DNA of 64,000 nucleotides from Platanthera guangdongensis (GCA_039583875.1 CM077159.1:107967295-108031294); one strand, 5' to 3'; counted from the stretch's first letter, positions 1 to 10,939 are shown. Made by a program: numbers and translations. Notes: generated by a model not told the origin, from the letters alone.

Positions 1-769
1 TCACCAGCATCCTCGCCGTCATTTGCCTTCTGAGTTTGATCATTAGCAAAATCAACATTCTGAGGGCAATCCCTGGGACTTACCTAACTCTCCCCCTTAT
101 TTAGATCCTTGAAGAAAGATGTTAAGACCTCTTCAGGAACATAAGATTGTGTCATTTGTTGTTAAAGTTCTTATAGATAGCCTGATGGATTGTCTAGAGT
201 GGAAACCATGTTTAAGAAGTCGTACGAAAAGATGATGAAACGAGAGGAAAAGTCTACAACCCACTTTGGCAAAACCATATTAAGAGCATTAAGACTTCTA
301 TTTCAGATGATAATGGAACCATGAATGTACCTGCAAAGCACTAAACAAATGAGAAAGAATGTGAATAGAGAAAGAAGGGAGTAATGAAGATGAATAGTTT
401 GAAAAGTAATAAATATAACAGAAGTCTTGTTTAAGAAGACAATATGTCAAAAGTTAGATCACAAGGCAACGTATTTTAGTAAAGAGATGACGTAGTGCAC
501 TGAAATTGTACTAAGGAAAGAATTCTGCATGCGCTTATGAAGTAGGCCTTGCGTTGACTTGTATTCAACATACCTTCGAGTATACCATATCAAGCATTTT
601 GATAACACATGCATTATTAGTATTGAAATTGCATCAAATAAGTTCATACTCTTCATTTTCTCCTGCTCTCAACATTGCATCGAATAGAAATCAACATTGC
701 GTCGATATGTATTTATCATCACGTCAAATATAGAATTAAATTTTATTTTTGTTGTTGTTTTTTCCAACA
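1..769 (-). repeat. 3' LTR (partial) of old minus-strand copia O
   Basis: On the minus strand an LTR-like start, TGTTGGAAAAAAC, begins at 769, directly after the end of a copia RNase H remnant. The LTR then runs towards position 1 and leaves the window. It is AT-rich and contains repeats of a motif reading roughly CGATGCAATGTTGA in minus orientation (for example near 670-700). No open reading frame of interest is present. The far end and the target duplication are outside the window, so the length is unknown. The boundary is inferred from the TG start and its position after pol. Confidence 0.6.
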
Positions 770-946
770 ATCTTTTTACATAGAAAATATTTTTTACATA
801 TATTATAATATGTTTTATTGAGCACCATCAAGAATTCCCAATACATTGATGAACTGCTTGTGCTTGACTTCATCAAGGGGATTTGTGAAGATAAGCCATT
901 TGATCTTTAGTGGGCATATATTAAAGGGATATTTTTCCTTTCTCTA
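770..946 (-). pseudogene. C-terminal RNase H tail of copia O
   Basis: Minus-strand translation gives the typical end of a Ty1/copia polyprotein, with FTNPLDEVKHKQFINVLGI readable at about 820-900. In intact relatives this block follows the last RNase H motif (DIFTKPL). It continues on the far side of the solo LTR at 3095-4283, so the two pieces were one gene. Stops and small indels make it non-functional. Residues 770-815 are 3' untranslated sequence. Confidence 0.75.
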
Positions 947-2725
947 TGTAACACCTCCCCTGTAATGACCGTATAATTTGGGTCCAGACGGGGCCCCACA
1001 ACATATAGACGTCACAGCTTAAGTATTATAAGATGATATAAACTACCCAACTCAAAACTCAAGCCAAACACAATGGAAGCAAAAGAACAAGACTAGAAGT
1101 TATCCTGTAATATAAGAGTATCAACATGGCCTTAAGGCCTTGCAACAATTAAGAGTCCAAGATTCAAACAATAACATCATCCGTCAATGTGCATAGGCAC
1201 TCCTAGGCTACCTCGGCATGCAAGCTGGATACATAGTGCATTAAGCACAAAATTCCACAAAATAGAGCTATCACACAACATGAAACACTTCATGAGGCTT
1301 AGGCCTTTTTGGCCGGCGAGATATCTCCCGCTTGTGATCCTTGTCCTGTAAAAATTGGTTATAACGTGGGTCAGCAAAGGCTGACCTCAACTGTGTAACC
1401 AACACATCTCCTCCCGACCGTATCTAGTGGACCGTGGTGCACTCCATCACTCTACAGGTCAGCACTTCGTATGTAAATTTATAAGTACCTTGAAAGTAGT
1501 AAAACAGGTTTGGATGTCTCATACAACAAACATGTTTCTATTTTGAGCAGATAATAAGAGGGTCCTACAATGCGGCATGTATGCACACCTGAGCTCCACC
1601 CAAGGCACTCTAAAGCGTATTCTTCTAGCACATAATCAATCGGATACTTCCAATTTCCCCATTGGAGTTCAAGCCACAACCACAAGGGTACTTCCATTTT
1701 CCCCCAAACGACATGCAAGCCGCCACACAGAACACTTGACTAGGCCCCACCCACTAGTGGGCCTCAAAACCCGGGCTTGCCTGCAAGCTCTGACTTCTCA
1801 TGTCAGGATTCCGCCATACACAAACCAACCGATACTAAGAACCCTTGCTAGACCCTACCCGTTCACTACGACCCAGGCTCGACTCCAATATCGGGACCAA
1901 GTTCACCGAAGGATACCTAGCGGGATCCAGCTGGTATAGTCTGGGCTTGTCCAAAGCTTGGCATCCTCGTTAGTTTCACAGAAGGGGCTTTTCACACCGG
2001 GATACTCTCCATACATGACTTGCACGTCATGGGTTAGCCAGTCGACCACAGAGACAAACAATGCCTTAGCACATCACAATCCCAAGCCTTTCCCGCCCTA
2101 ATCCACCATTCGTACTGTACCGTCCCCGTACCCCAGTGTATACTCTGATTTCCACCTAGTCCGGTTATGGTTACACGTACACACACGAAAGAGGGGGGCA
2201 TCACAAACGGCGTCTTGCCACTAACAGATTTCTAACAAAATCCTTAAGGCTCGCTATGCAACATCACCGAGTCGGACTAACGGTCGTGACTATGGCTTCA
2301 CCCACAATGCCTAATCCACTAACGAAGCAGATTTCTAATGCAAATCATGACGAGGACAGACACAATCAACCCGATGGCTCCTCTTGATCCATGGCAACCC
2401 GAACCCCTCTCATTTGAGAGATCCGATGCCTAAATGCTTGATGGAAAGCAAGAAAAGAATAGATGTCATGTACACATCCTAAAACCGAGAGGTGAAATGT
2501 AGTTACCTTACGGATCCTCTTCCTAGACATGGAATCTTTGCCTTACACTGATGAAAACGAGTGCCTCCAAGTCCTATCCATGAATCTGGCCTCGGAACGA
2601 CGATCGGAGCTCCGAAGCTCCGTCAATGGCGGGGAAAGAGCTCCTTTTCCACCTCCAACTCTAACCATAAACCCTAACTCAACTCTCAAAAGCGAAGAAA
2701 ATGAGGGAGAAATCCATCTCAGCCC

Positions 2726-2733
2726 TATAAAAG
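2726..2733 (+). promoter_or_regulatory. TATA box of solo LTR S
   Basis: TATAAAAG lies about 360 bases before the right end of the LTR, a usual place for the U3/R promoter of a long LTR. It sets the orientation of the solo LTR. Activity is not shown. Confidence 0.5.
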
Positions 2734-2931
2734 CACTCTGGAGGGAGAGTCTTGGGTCTTAGGATCAAATCCTAAATGAAATCGGATGGCTAAAAGCCAA
2801 ATGATGGAACTGCTTCTGTCCGCTATCGCCGGGCGGTAACTACCTACCTCCGGGCGGTAGCTCCTCGAGCGCTTGGCCAAAAACTAATGTTGCACTAACG
2901 CTGATGGTAAGACTAACGCTGCATGGTAGCA

Positions 2932-3000
2932 TCTTTCTCGAGAACTCAATGCTTTCTCGAGAAGTCAACGCTTTCTTGAGAACTCAATGCTTTCTCGCAA
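2932..3000 (+). repeat. Short tandem repeats with TTCTCGAGAA palindrome in solo LTR
   Basis: About four imperfect copies of a 20-21 base unit (gctttctcgagaactcaat) stand in tandem. Each contains the perfect or near-perfect palindrome TTCTCGAGAA. They lie downstream of the TATA box, so they would be in R/U5, unlike the U3 arrays of the other elements. Around them (2818-2865 and 3008-3045) are several copies of gggcggtaactacc-like sequence. Confidence 0.7.
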
Positions 3001-3094
3001 ACCCTGGAGCTACCGTCGTGCGGTAACTATCGCCGAGTGATAACCCCCAGAGAAGCATCTCCCGCCTTAAGAAATTTTGGGGTGTTACACTCTA

Positions 3095-4283
3095 CATTGT
3101 CCTCGTGGAAATAGTATGTAATTTCTATGTGTTTAGTTCTACTATGAAGTTCTGGATTTGATGCAATTAAGATTACTTTTGAGCCATAACCAAAACTTAT
3201 GGAGTTTTTGATAGAAAATTATAGTCAAGTAATTAATTTTGCATCCACATTATCTGTGAGCAACAACTTCCAGTTGTTATATCCTTATCTTCAGTTGTTG
3301 ATGTAGAGGTTGAAGTTTGCTTCTTACTGAACTAAGAAATCAGTCTAGAACCAAAGAATTGACAAGTTCCTGAGGTGTTCTTCCTATCAAGACTACATCC
3401 AGCATTCGCTACTTCTGAGTATAAAACAAACTCAAATTCAAATTATATTGGGTACTATAAGCCAAGTTTAGGAGTAGCCTTTAGATATCTTGGAATTCTT
3501 TTAAAAGATCTAAAGTGAGACTCTTTAGGGTTAACCTAGAATCTAGCAAAAATACATGTGGAAAACATGATATCTGGTCTGCTTGTTGTGAGATAGAGAA
3601 GAGAGATAATGATTTCTCTATAAGTATTTTGGTCAATGGATTGTCCTGACTCATCTCCATCAATTACAACATTGGTAGCCATGACAGTTTTCATAGTGGA
3701 GGCACTTTTCATCCCAAACTTTTTGATAAGTTCTTTGGTGTATTTGGACTAGGATATGCAAATGCTTTCATCACTTTGTTTTACTTGGAGACTATGGAAA
3801 AAGGATAGCTCTACCATGCTACTCATTTCAAATATAGACAGTATTAGGTCAGTAAACCTTTTGCAAAATCATGGATCTATAGATCAAAAAACTATGTTAT
3901 CTATATAAATTTGTACTATTAGCAATTGATATTTATGTGTTCTTATGAAGAGTTATTATCCGCCTTTCCTCCTTTAAAAGAGTGTTCTAGAAGGAAAGTG
4001 GATATGGTCTCATACAAGCTCTTGGAGCATGCTTTAGAACATATAATGCTTTATTTAATTTTTAAACAAAAGAAGAAAATGATAGATTGACAAAATATGG
4101 AGGTTATTCCACATAAACCTCTTCTTGTAGAGTGCCATTGAAAAAAGCACTCTTGACATCCATCTAATATACTTCGATATTCTTATTGGAAATATAGGTA
4201 ATAAATAATATGATTGCCTCTAATCTAGACAGTAGAGTAAGGGTCTGATTGTAATCTATCCATTCTTCTTGCATGTACTCTTG
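3095..4283 (-). pseudogene. Reverse transcriptase / RNase H remnant of copia O
   Basis: Reading the minus strand from 4283 down gives copia RT: MDVKSAFFNGTLQEEVYVE near 4170-4110, then a decayed active site YIDN in place of YVDD near 3910, then MSSM.ELSFF...LQVKQSD and SQSKYTKELIKKFGMKSAS near 3830-3740, and RNase H fragments with SRTKHIEITYYF at about 3150-3115. These blocks match the SIRE-type copias elsewhere in the window. There are many stops and frameshifts. The RT N-terminus is cut at 4283 by insertion of E1; the rest of this gene should lie beyond the right window edge. Confidence 0.8.
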
Positions 4284-6302
4284 TGTTGGGTCCATTGATC
4301 ACAATGTCCTAGATTTGAAGAAGGCCTATAAGACAATGATATACACAGTATTGTATTTGATGCATGCCTTAAGTTTTATGTATGTAGGTTGCTATTTGTT
4401 CACTAGTTAAATTGGTTGTCTAATCAATAATGATAGGTGACACAAGACAGGATGTTGATAAGTCATAAATTTGCCTAAGTCTAGATTCATTGAGTGAAAG
4501 CAGTTCACTCAATGCCAGATGGCTTTAAGCATTGAGTAAAGTCTAAACAGTCAAAGCATCAACATTGCCAAACCAGAAATCTGGTTAAGTCCAAAAGCAT
4601 TGAGTGAAGGAAGTTCACTCAATGCCTAGAGCCAGAAGCATCTAGTAAAGCTCAATCAGTCAAAGCCAGAGAAAAGCTAACAAGAATTCTAGCTAAGTCT
4701 AGAAGCGTTGAGTGAATGCAGTTCACTCAATGCCCTAAACAGAAAGCATTGATAGAATACAGTTTATTCAGAGCCACAGTGTTGTTTAACTTGGAAATCT
4801 GTATAAGGACAGATGCGTTGAGTGAAGACAACTCACTCAATGCCTATTCAATAGAAAATCTATCTAAGGACAGAAGCGTTGAGTGAATAAAGTTCACTCA
4901 ATGCTTATTCAATAAAACAGGCAAAGACAAAAAGCGTTGAGTGAAGACAACTCACTCAATGCCTTAATACAGAGAAAATCAACTACGTCTAGATGCGTTG
5001 AGTGATGAAGGCTCACTCAACTCCTAGTCAGTTAGACTATAATTATCGATAATCATTAAGTGATGAATGATCACTCAACGTCTGGTGGTGCAGAATTATA
5101 CCTAAGTGTTTTGGCATTGAGTGACAAGTATTCACTCAATGCATATATAGAATTGTCTGAATTTGGCTAAATCCACAAGTGTTGAGTCATGATGATGTCA
5201 GCAAGAATTCAAATGTTATGGGAACTGAACAGTAAACGACAAATGGCGTTGCTTGCCTGTTGTACAATAATTAGTGTTAAAGAAAAAATACAGCTACCAA
5301 CTCTAGGTGGTCCCACTGCTCAAAGAGTCATTGGACGGCAGGATACAAAAGTGATACTCCCAGGAAGAAGAAATCAACTTTTGCAAATTGATAACTTCAT
5401 CTTCTTCCTCTGAATAGAGTTGCAGAGCTTGAAAAAATTATTTGTGTTATTGATCTGAAAGTTCAAGCAAGTTGTTTGTTGACATTTTCATCTTCAACAG
5501 CAAGTTCAGAGAGTATTCTCTCTGAGGTAGAAGAAGGGACAGGGCAAGCCCTAGCTGTAGTTACTTCACAGCTCAAGCAGAACATTCGTGAATATCCATC
5601 CTTGGAGTTGTGAAGAAGATAGGACTGAGTCATCTAAGTTTAGGAAGAGGCAGACTCAGAGATATCTTATTTGGAGTCATTCAACATCAACTACCAACCT
5701 TACTTTCTGTAGGATCTTAATTGATCTGAGTGTAAGTCTAAATTATAAAGACTGAGGTAGGATCTTTATGTAGATCTAAGCTACAGGGAATTAGTGCCTG
5801 AGTTGTAGGATCCTCTTGTGGATCTGAGGTAGGGCCTATATGCCTGATCTATACAAGAGTTTCTCTCTGAGGTAGGATCCAGTGGTGGATCTGAGTGTGG
5901 GACTAACCTCCTAGCCTGAGTGTAGGACTTTAAGTCAAAGTTTGAGGTAGGGCATGTGTGCCTGAGTTGTACGAGAATATTTCTCTGAGTGTAGGGCCTT
6001 GGGCCTCAGTGTAGGACTTGGAGGAGTCTGAGAAATCTTGAAGGAATTGTGTTGTAAGATCTTGGAGCTGAGTTTGGAGAAGTTAGCCTTGTTTAACAAA
6101 CAGTTAGAAAGGTGGGAGGGACAGTGGATGTACTCATACTCTGTGGAACCACTATAAACAACTTGTGTGATGATTGTGTGATCTTGAAAGCTAACCTAAA
6201 CTAAAACCCAACGCACCAAATCAGACGAAAGTATCAAAAAGGCAGAAAAACCTATTCACCCCCCTCTAGGTGTTTAGCTACTCTTGAAACTAAAGACTTT
6301 CA
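4284..6302 (+). repeat. 5' LTR of element E1 (SIRE-like copia)
   Basis: The LTR starts TGTTGGGTCC after flank tcttg and ends AAAGACTTTCA just before the primer site at 6305. It is about 2.0 kb and alignable along its length with the LTRs of E2 (6565 onward and 62164 onward), so E1 and E2 are one family. U3 (4480-5160) carries an array of GCRTTGAGTGAA / TTCACTCAAYGC inverted repeats. U5 (6118-6302) holds repeated gag-tgtagg / gatctgagg phrases upstream and the block ...GGAACCACTATAAA...CTATTCACCCCCCTCTAG. The 3' LTR of E1 must lie to the right of the window. Confidence 0.9.
4486..5150. repeat. Palindrome array in U3 of E1
   Basis: About ten inverted repeats, each with arms GCRTTGAGTGAA and TTCACTCAAYGC around a 5-7 base loop, are spaced roughly 60-90 bases apart. 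A clear unit is 4876-4904: 12-base arms, 5-base spacer taaag and one G/T mismatch. Many are preceded by (c)taagtc(t/c)a-like sequence, so the whole 60-90 base segment has been duplicated. The units differ by scattered substitutions, and some keep only one arm. Confidence 0.85.
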
Positions 6303-6304
6303 AG

Positions 6305-6315
6305 TGGTATCAGAG
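6305..6315 (+). other. Primer binding site of E1
   Basis: TGGTATCAGAG matches the complement of the 3' end of plant initiator tRNA-Met, the usual primer of Ty1/copia reverse transcription. It lies two bases after the LTR end, which fixes the LTR boundary and plus orientation. Confidence 0.9.
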
Positions 6316-6564
6316 GGAGGTTACTCAAAAAGGACTTAACAGTCTGAGCTGATCTCCATGAGTAGCTTAAGTATATTCTTTATAGGTTTAGGAGAGAACC
6401 ATAAAGAGTTGAGCTTAATGGAGCTTCTAATCTATAGGAAAGAGAGCTTTGGGATATGGAAGGAGCAAGTCAGGTTGTTCATGGAAGCATCTGACCAAGG
6501 GATCTTCATAACAGTATAAGAAGGACCTTTCATCCCTATGAAGGTCTTTGCTCTAGATGCCAAT
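6316..6564 (+). pseudogene. 5' leader and gag start of E1, cut by E2
   Basis: After the primer site, a gag frame opens with ATG at 6418 and reads MELLIYRKESFGIWKEQ, closely parallel to the gag start of E2 at 56158 (MKLPIYRKEDFGIWMER). A TAA follows IFITV near 6517; after it the frame resumes with EGPFIPMK. The frame is cut at 6564 by the LTR of E2 (left flank ccaat). The rest of E1 lies beyond the window. Confidence 0.85.
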
Positions 6565-8009
6565 TGTTGGGTCCGTTGATCCCAATGTCCCAGATTTGTA
6601 AGAAGTCAAACAATTCAATGGTATACGCATAGTTGTATTTGATGTATGTTCAAGTTCATGCATGGAGGTTTCTCTTTGTCAGAATGATTGGACATGTGGC
6701 TCAAGTGACACTGACAGGTGGACACAAAGAAGCTGGCTGGAAAGGAAGGAATTTGCCTAAGTCCACAGACGTTGAGTGAAGCAAGCTCACTCATTGCCAG
6801 GTGTCGATATTCGACGAAGTCCACAGGCATTGAGTGAAGCATGCTCACTCAACACCAGTTGTCAAGGAAGAATACTGACAAAGGCAGAAAATCGGCTAAG
6901 TCCACGGGCATTGAGTGAAGCCAGTTCACTCAATGCCAGACAACAAAAGCGCTAAGTAAAGATAGGACAATCAAAGCCCAACAAGTTGCAGCAAGAAATT
7001 CTGTGGCTAAGTCCACACGCATTGAGTGAAGGTTGTTCACTCAACGCCATATAACAAGAGGCATTGTGTACAACACAGTCTGTCAAAACTTCAGCAGTGG
7101 CAAGCAGAAAATCGATTAAGTCTAGAAGCGTCGAGTAAACACAACTCTCGATGCCTGAAGAAAGAAGCGTTGAGTGAGGTCAGCTCACTCAATGCCAGAA
7201 AATAAAGCATCATGTAATGATAAAGCTCGAGAAGAGATAGACAAAAAAATCTGTCTAAATACAAAAGCATTGTGTGATGTTCACTCAACGCTCTCAATGC
7301 CTAGCAGATAAAGAGAGTCGCAGATAAGTACAAAAGCGTTGAGTGATGAACCTTCACTCAACGCTCTCAACACCTAAGATGCAGAAAGGTTTAGATTGTT
7401 GACTAAGTCCAGAGGCATTGAGTGAAGCCAGCTCACTTAACGCACTCAATTCCTAAGCAAGGCTGAAGAATTAACTAAGTCTAGAGGCGGTGAGTGAATC
7501 CATTTCACTCAACTCACTCAATGCCTAAGCAAGGGTACAGAATCGGCTAAGTCCAGAGCCGTTGAGTGAAGCCAGTTCAGTCAACACACTCAACGCCTGA
7601 GTTGGATCTGAGAAATTGGCCAAGTCTATAGATGCTGACATCAGCAAAAGTCAACAAAAATCATCGGAATTCAAACTCGTTGTGGGAAAGCTGCAATACT
7701 CAACTAATGGTGCCGGCGGCTAGCTGTATAATATATTCTGTAAAAGGAAGGCTATATACCAGCAATTAAAGTTGGGCCCACAGGTCAAGAAATCTATTGT
7801 ATGGTGGAAGATAAAAGGAATGAAATCGGTGGAATCGAATTAACTTTTAGGGCTTTGTCTTTTCAAAAAGCAGAAGAACATCATCATCTTCCTCGCCATT
7901 TTTGCTGAGATAAGAAGCAGAAGTTCAAATTGATCGACCTGAAAGTTCTTCATATTAGTTGTTGTCGTATTCATCATCAACAACAAGAAAGAAGGAGCAG
8001 CAAGGGCTA
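6565..8009 (+). repeat. 5' LTR of E2, left part
   Basis: It is collinear with the 3' LTR starting at 62164. U3 contains the GTTGAGTGAA/TTCACTCAAC palindrome array (6768-7610). A degenerate TATA (tgtaaaagg at about 7735-7743) corresponds to a better TATAAAAGG at 63330 in the 3' LTR. The LTR breaks at 8009, where E3 inserted with the duplication ggcta (8005-8009 and 55334-55338), and resumes at 55339. Confidence 0.9.
6768..7610. repeat. Palindrome array in U3 of E2 5' LTR
   Basis: Ten or more inverted repeats of the GCRTTGAGTGAA...TTCACTCAAYGC type occur, in the same order as in the 3' LTR. In the right half the units become compound, with the second arm followed by another cactcaa-gcct copy (for example 7418-7455, 7485-7530 and 7555-7600). 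Spacing is about 65-90 bases. The intervening text is itself repeated (ctaagtccagaggc before the palindrome, cctaagcaaggctgaagaatt after it). Confidence 0.85.
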
Positions 8010-8319
8010 TCTTGGGTATTATATAATAATAACCCGGATTTGAAGAATGGTCCAGTTAAGCTAAGATGAATTGTGACTGTATTTGATGCTGCTATTTTAG
8101 TTATGTACTTACGGGTTTACATTGCTAAGTACACACCAATGTCAGGTTACGGTGGGTCAATAAACACAAGACTATACAATGTAATCCTTCATTGTGTAGG
8201 CCAATGTGTTGACTCACATGTAATCTCTCTATTGGGGTGTACTTCTATCCCAAGTACAAGAGAAGGATCAAGGAAGGACAAAAGCTTGGAATCAGAAGGA
8301 CATGAATTTACCTAAGTAA

Positions 8320-8830
8320 AATTCGTCGAGTATGGTTAGGAATACTCGTCGAATTGGTCGAGTATACTCGTTGATACTCATCGAATTCGTCGTATATCAC
8401 TTCCAACACTCGTCGAATTCATCATTTGTACTTGGGGCAAATTCTCTAAGATTTAGAAAATCCGCCAAGTAAAATTCGTCGAGTATCATCGTCTATACTC
8501 GTCGAATGTATCTAGCGACACTCGCCAAATTCTTCGAATATACTAGACAATATATGTTGAATTTGTCGAGTCCATTTGACGATACTTCTCTGGATTGTTC
8601 TAAGTCTCATTCATTGTATAACACTTGGCCAACCGTCTAGTGCGTCGAGTGAGGTAGCCGATACTTGACTAATTTTCGAGTATACCAACCAATACTCGTC
8701 GAATTTGTCGACTATGGTCTCCACCTTGGCGTTGAGTGATTTGTCGGCCTGTGCTGATTTCTCTAAGTCTTATTCATCATATATTAAGAACCATTCGACG
8801 AGTACAATAGTGATACTCGACGATACTCGA
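8320..8830. repeat. CGACGAATTCGTCG palindrome array in U3 of E3 5' LTR
   Basis: Many copies of ATTCGTCGAGTA and its near complement occur, often as pairs around ...GTATACTCG... or fused at AATT. Several are mutated at CpG (cgtcg to catcg, ttgtcg). The 3' LTR retains a perfect 16-base palindrome, TCGACGAATTCGTCGA, at 54167-54182. The array lies immediately upstream of the TATA box. Confidence 0.85.
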
Positions 8831-8954
8831 CGAATTTGACTTAGGTCATTTTCCGACTTTTTCAAAAATCTGGTTTGGGTTTGGTCGGACATGCACAATG
8901 CTTTCTAGGTTTCATTTTTGGAAAAAAATTTGATACTGTTGGCAACGAGATCTC

Positions 8955-8962
8955 TATAAATA
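8955..8962 (+). promoter_or_regulatory. TATA box of E3 5' LTR
   Basis: TATAAATA is conserved in the 3' LTR at 54599-54606 in spite of the divergence around it. It is placed just after the palindrome array, as expected for the U3/R border. Confidence 0.65.
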
Positions 8963-9692
8963 CCTAGGGGATATTTCCTTTCAATCTAATTGAGCTCTTG
9001 CTCTAAAATTTAAAATCGAGAAAACCTTCCAAATTGAAAATCCGTCAGCTTGCCTCCCGTACGCATCGCGATATTCCGATCGGCCACCGACGATTTGTTG
9101 TGCACGATTCATCTTCTTCGACATACGCTACTGGATTGCTACTATCTCTACAGATCTATACTCCTCCAGATTGAGTCAATTGAAGATTCATGTTAAGATT
9201 CAAGATCTTCCAAGTTTTCATATTTTGTGTTCTCCAAGCAATTTCAAGATCTACTATTCTCGAAAAATGACGGATTGGAGATTTCAAATCTTGTCTAAGT
9301 TGGGTGTAATATTATTGTGTAATATTCATTTACTTTTGTAGGAGATTTTTCCCTGAGTGGTAGATCTGTTTGTAGATCGAGTGGTTGATCCATTTGTGGA
9401 TCGAGTCGTAGATCCGGTTGTGGATCGAGTGGTTGGAGCGTCGTCTCTGAGTTGTAGGAGTTGTGCCTCCGAGGTGTAAGATTTGTGGAAATTTGAGTTT
9501 GGTGAAGCAGCTTAATCTAGCCCTTCGTGGTAGATAGGCAAGGCGGGAAAGTGAACATACCCAACTCGGGTAACCACTATAAATCTCGGTGTTTGTGTGT
9601 TTAATTTTTAAGTAATTTTTATTTCGCGAAAAGACACAAACATCACCTATTCACCCACTCTAGGTGATTTAGGTAGACGGTAGACACTTTCA

Positions 9693-9801
9693 ATTGGTAT
9701 TAGAGGGGCATTTTGTTCAATATAATGTTAACATCTTGAACAAGATGCCTGTTCTAGCATCAAGAGATTCCATCTAATAACCTTGGACATAAGTAAAGAC
9801 A
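9693..9801 (+). other. Primer site and leader of E3, cut by array T
   Basis: A TGGTATTAGAG primer site (9695-9705) is followed by about 95 bases of leader. An ATG at 9745 opens a short frame, MPVLASRDSI, before a stop; it could be the decayed gag start, but I cannot confirm this. At 9802 the sequence switches abruptly to the chromodomain end of array T. When E3 resumes at 16046 it is already well inside gag, so roughly 300 bases of gag were lost at this junction (judged from E2). Confidence 0.7.
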
Positions 9802-9970
9802 TGATGGCGCGGCCCCTCCTCCACCAGTTGAAGACGATGCTGATGATGCTATTGATGATCCGGTTGCTAAGGCCATACGACTCAAGGACGTGAGGCGGCA
9901 CGATGACGCTAACGGACGGCTACGCTACAACCTCCGCCCGCGCTGTGCTACCGCCACGGCAACGCCTTAG
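9802..9970 (+). pseudogene. Chromodomain ORF tail, array copy 1
   Basis: This is the last 56 codons of the chromodomain ORF (acidic VEDDADDAIDDP, then LKDVRRHDDANGRLRYNLRP and an ATATATP end), with stop TAG at 9968-9970. The upstream part is absent because the array begins here. It is identical or nearly so to 12493-12661 and 15182-15350. Confidence 0.85.
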
Positions 9971-10104
9971 TTTTATTTATTTCCTTTTCGTGCACTCTAT
10001 TTTATAATTGGAATATAAAATTATCCTATGCTTATGTGATAATTTTATATTCATTGCATGTGTTGTTGTATTTTCAATTTGAACTATTTTAGTTTTGGTG
10101 TGCA

Positions 10105-10236
10105 ATTAGCCATTCGGATGGATGAGATTAAATCTCCATCATGAAGGGCTAAGGCTTATTTGTAACTCCTATTAGCCATTCGGATGGATGAGATTAAATC
10201 TCCATCATGAAGGGCTAAGACTTATTTGTAACTCCT
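10105..10236 (+). repeat. Duplicated 66-base U3 block with palindrome (T copy 1)
   Basis: Two direct copies of a block beginning attagccattcggatgg stand head to tail. Each includes the inverted repeat GATGGATGAGATT / AATCTCCATC and the phrase catgaagggctaagg. The block abuts the TATTTAAAGG box. It is also present in copy 2 (12796-12927) and copy 3 (15485-15616). Confidence 0.85.
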
Positions 10237-10245
10237 ATTTAAAGG
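10236..10245 (+). promoter_or_regulatory. TATA-like box, array copy 1
   Basis: TATTTAAAGG follows the U3 duplication and is itself in a short inverted repeat (CTCCT...AGGAG). It is the only good TATA candidate between the ORFs. It repeats in copies 2 and 3. Confidence 0.5.
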
Positions 10246-10939
10246 AGGCTATCATGAAGAGTTAAGGCAATTGGAAAAGAAACCTAAAAACCCCCCTTGT
10301 GGAAATTTCGGCCACCATGGAGAAGTCCATAGCCACCCCCTCCACTTTGGTGTGAAGCCAAGCCTTGCCTCCTCCATCCCCGTTCGGTGCGACTCCGGCG
10401 CGGCTTCCTTCGGTGCGACTCCTTGGAAGAAGGTTGCAAACCATTCGGTGTGACGCCGGTGGATCCGTGGAGAGAGTGATTCTCCCACAGTTATCTCGAG
10501 TGAAAGCTTTACGGTTGGGTAATCCCTTTCCTCTTCCTTGTGTGATTCTTCTCCTTAGTTGTGGTGGATTTTCGCAAATCGTTTTCTCCGGATCTTTAAT
10601 CTAATCGCTGCAAGTTTTGAATCGAAATCACCGTTGCAAGGCTTTTTATTTCCGGATCGGGTGGATCCTATTTGCCTGAGCGGATCTTGGCCTATAGCCT
10701 TGGTCTTGCTCTCAAAAAGGAGTGGCAACCTTTGTGTTTTCTTGGGGAATATTCCGACTCAAATTTCCGATCGTCGTTTTCGAGTCGACCATTCCTCCTT
10801 CGTTGTTTGTGCTGCGTTTTGTGACGAGGAATATTGTGGGCGATAGGTGTTGTGTAGGTGCGGTAGATCTACGACGTGTTGTGCGTAGGGAGAGCGTTAG
10901 CTTCGCGGATAGATCTCATCCGACATCCCTACATCAATT

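Larger units (their letters stand above)
947..3089 (+). mobile_element. Solo LTR S (gypsy/chromovirus type), 2.1 kb
   Basis: The segment starts TGTAACACC and ends GGTGTTACA, a 9-base terminal inverted repeat with the TG...CA ends of an LTR. It is flanked on both sides by the 5-base direct repeat ctcta (942-946 and 3090-3094), and it cleanly splits the RNase H reading frame of copia O. It contains no primer site, gag or pol, so it is a solo LTR left by LTR-LTR recombination. Long LTRs starting TGTAACACC are common in Tekay-type chromoviruses; that lineage is an inference from the ends only. A TATAAAAG at 2726-2733 gives plus orientation. The small open frames inside (for example 1577-1939) resemble nothing I know. 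Confidence 0.85.
8010..9692 (+). repeat. 5' LTR of E3
   Basis: It starts TCTTGGGTATT (the 3' copy has the expected TGTTGGGTATT, so the TG has mutated) and ends TAGACACTTTCA. It is about 1.68 kb and differs from the 3' LTR at roughly one base in ten over the first 150-200 positions. U3 (8320-8830) is full of TCGTCGAGTA / TACTCGTCGAATTCGTCGA sequences. A TATAAATA stands at 8955-8962. U5 ends with CTATTCACCCACTCTAGGTGATTTAGG. Confidence 0.9.
9971..10939 (+). repeat. LTR and U5/leader region, array copy 1
   Basis: This is about 970 bases of non-coding sequence between the chromodomain stop and the primer site. It contains an AT-rich start, a 66-base direct duplication (10105-10170 and 10171-10236) carrying palindrome GAGATTAAATCTC, a TATTTAAAGG box at 10236-10245, then a GC-richer stretch with repeated ttcggtgcgactcc. 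The LTR should end at ...CTACATCA (10936). I could not fix its 5' end, because the tandem copies offer no outside flank and no clear polypurine tract is seen. Confidence 0.7.

Noticed and set aside
1577..1939. 120-codon plus frame in the solo LTR
   Set aside because: There is no similarity to known proteins, and it is inside non-coding LTR sequence without repeated support.
6305..6315. tRNA-like match TGGTATCAGAG as a tRNA gene
   Set aside because: It is only 11 bases of tRNA complement at an LTR border: a primer site, repeated at each element.
6768..7610. Regularly spaced palindromes resembling a CRISPR array
   Set aside because: The intervals are homologous to each other and the same array is in all LTRs of the family. 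Arms vary, spacing is 60-90 bases, no cas gene exists, and the DNA is clearly plant.
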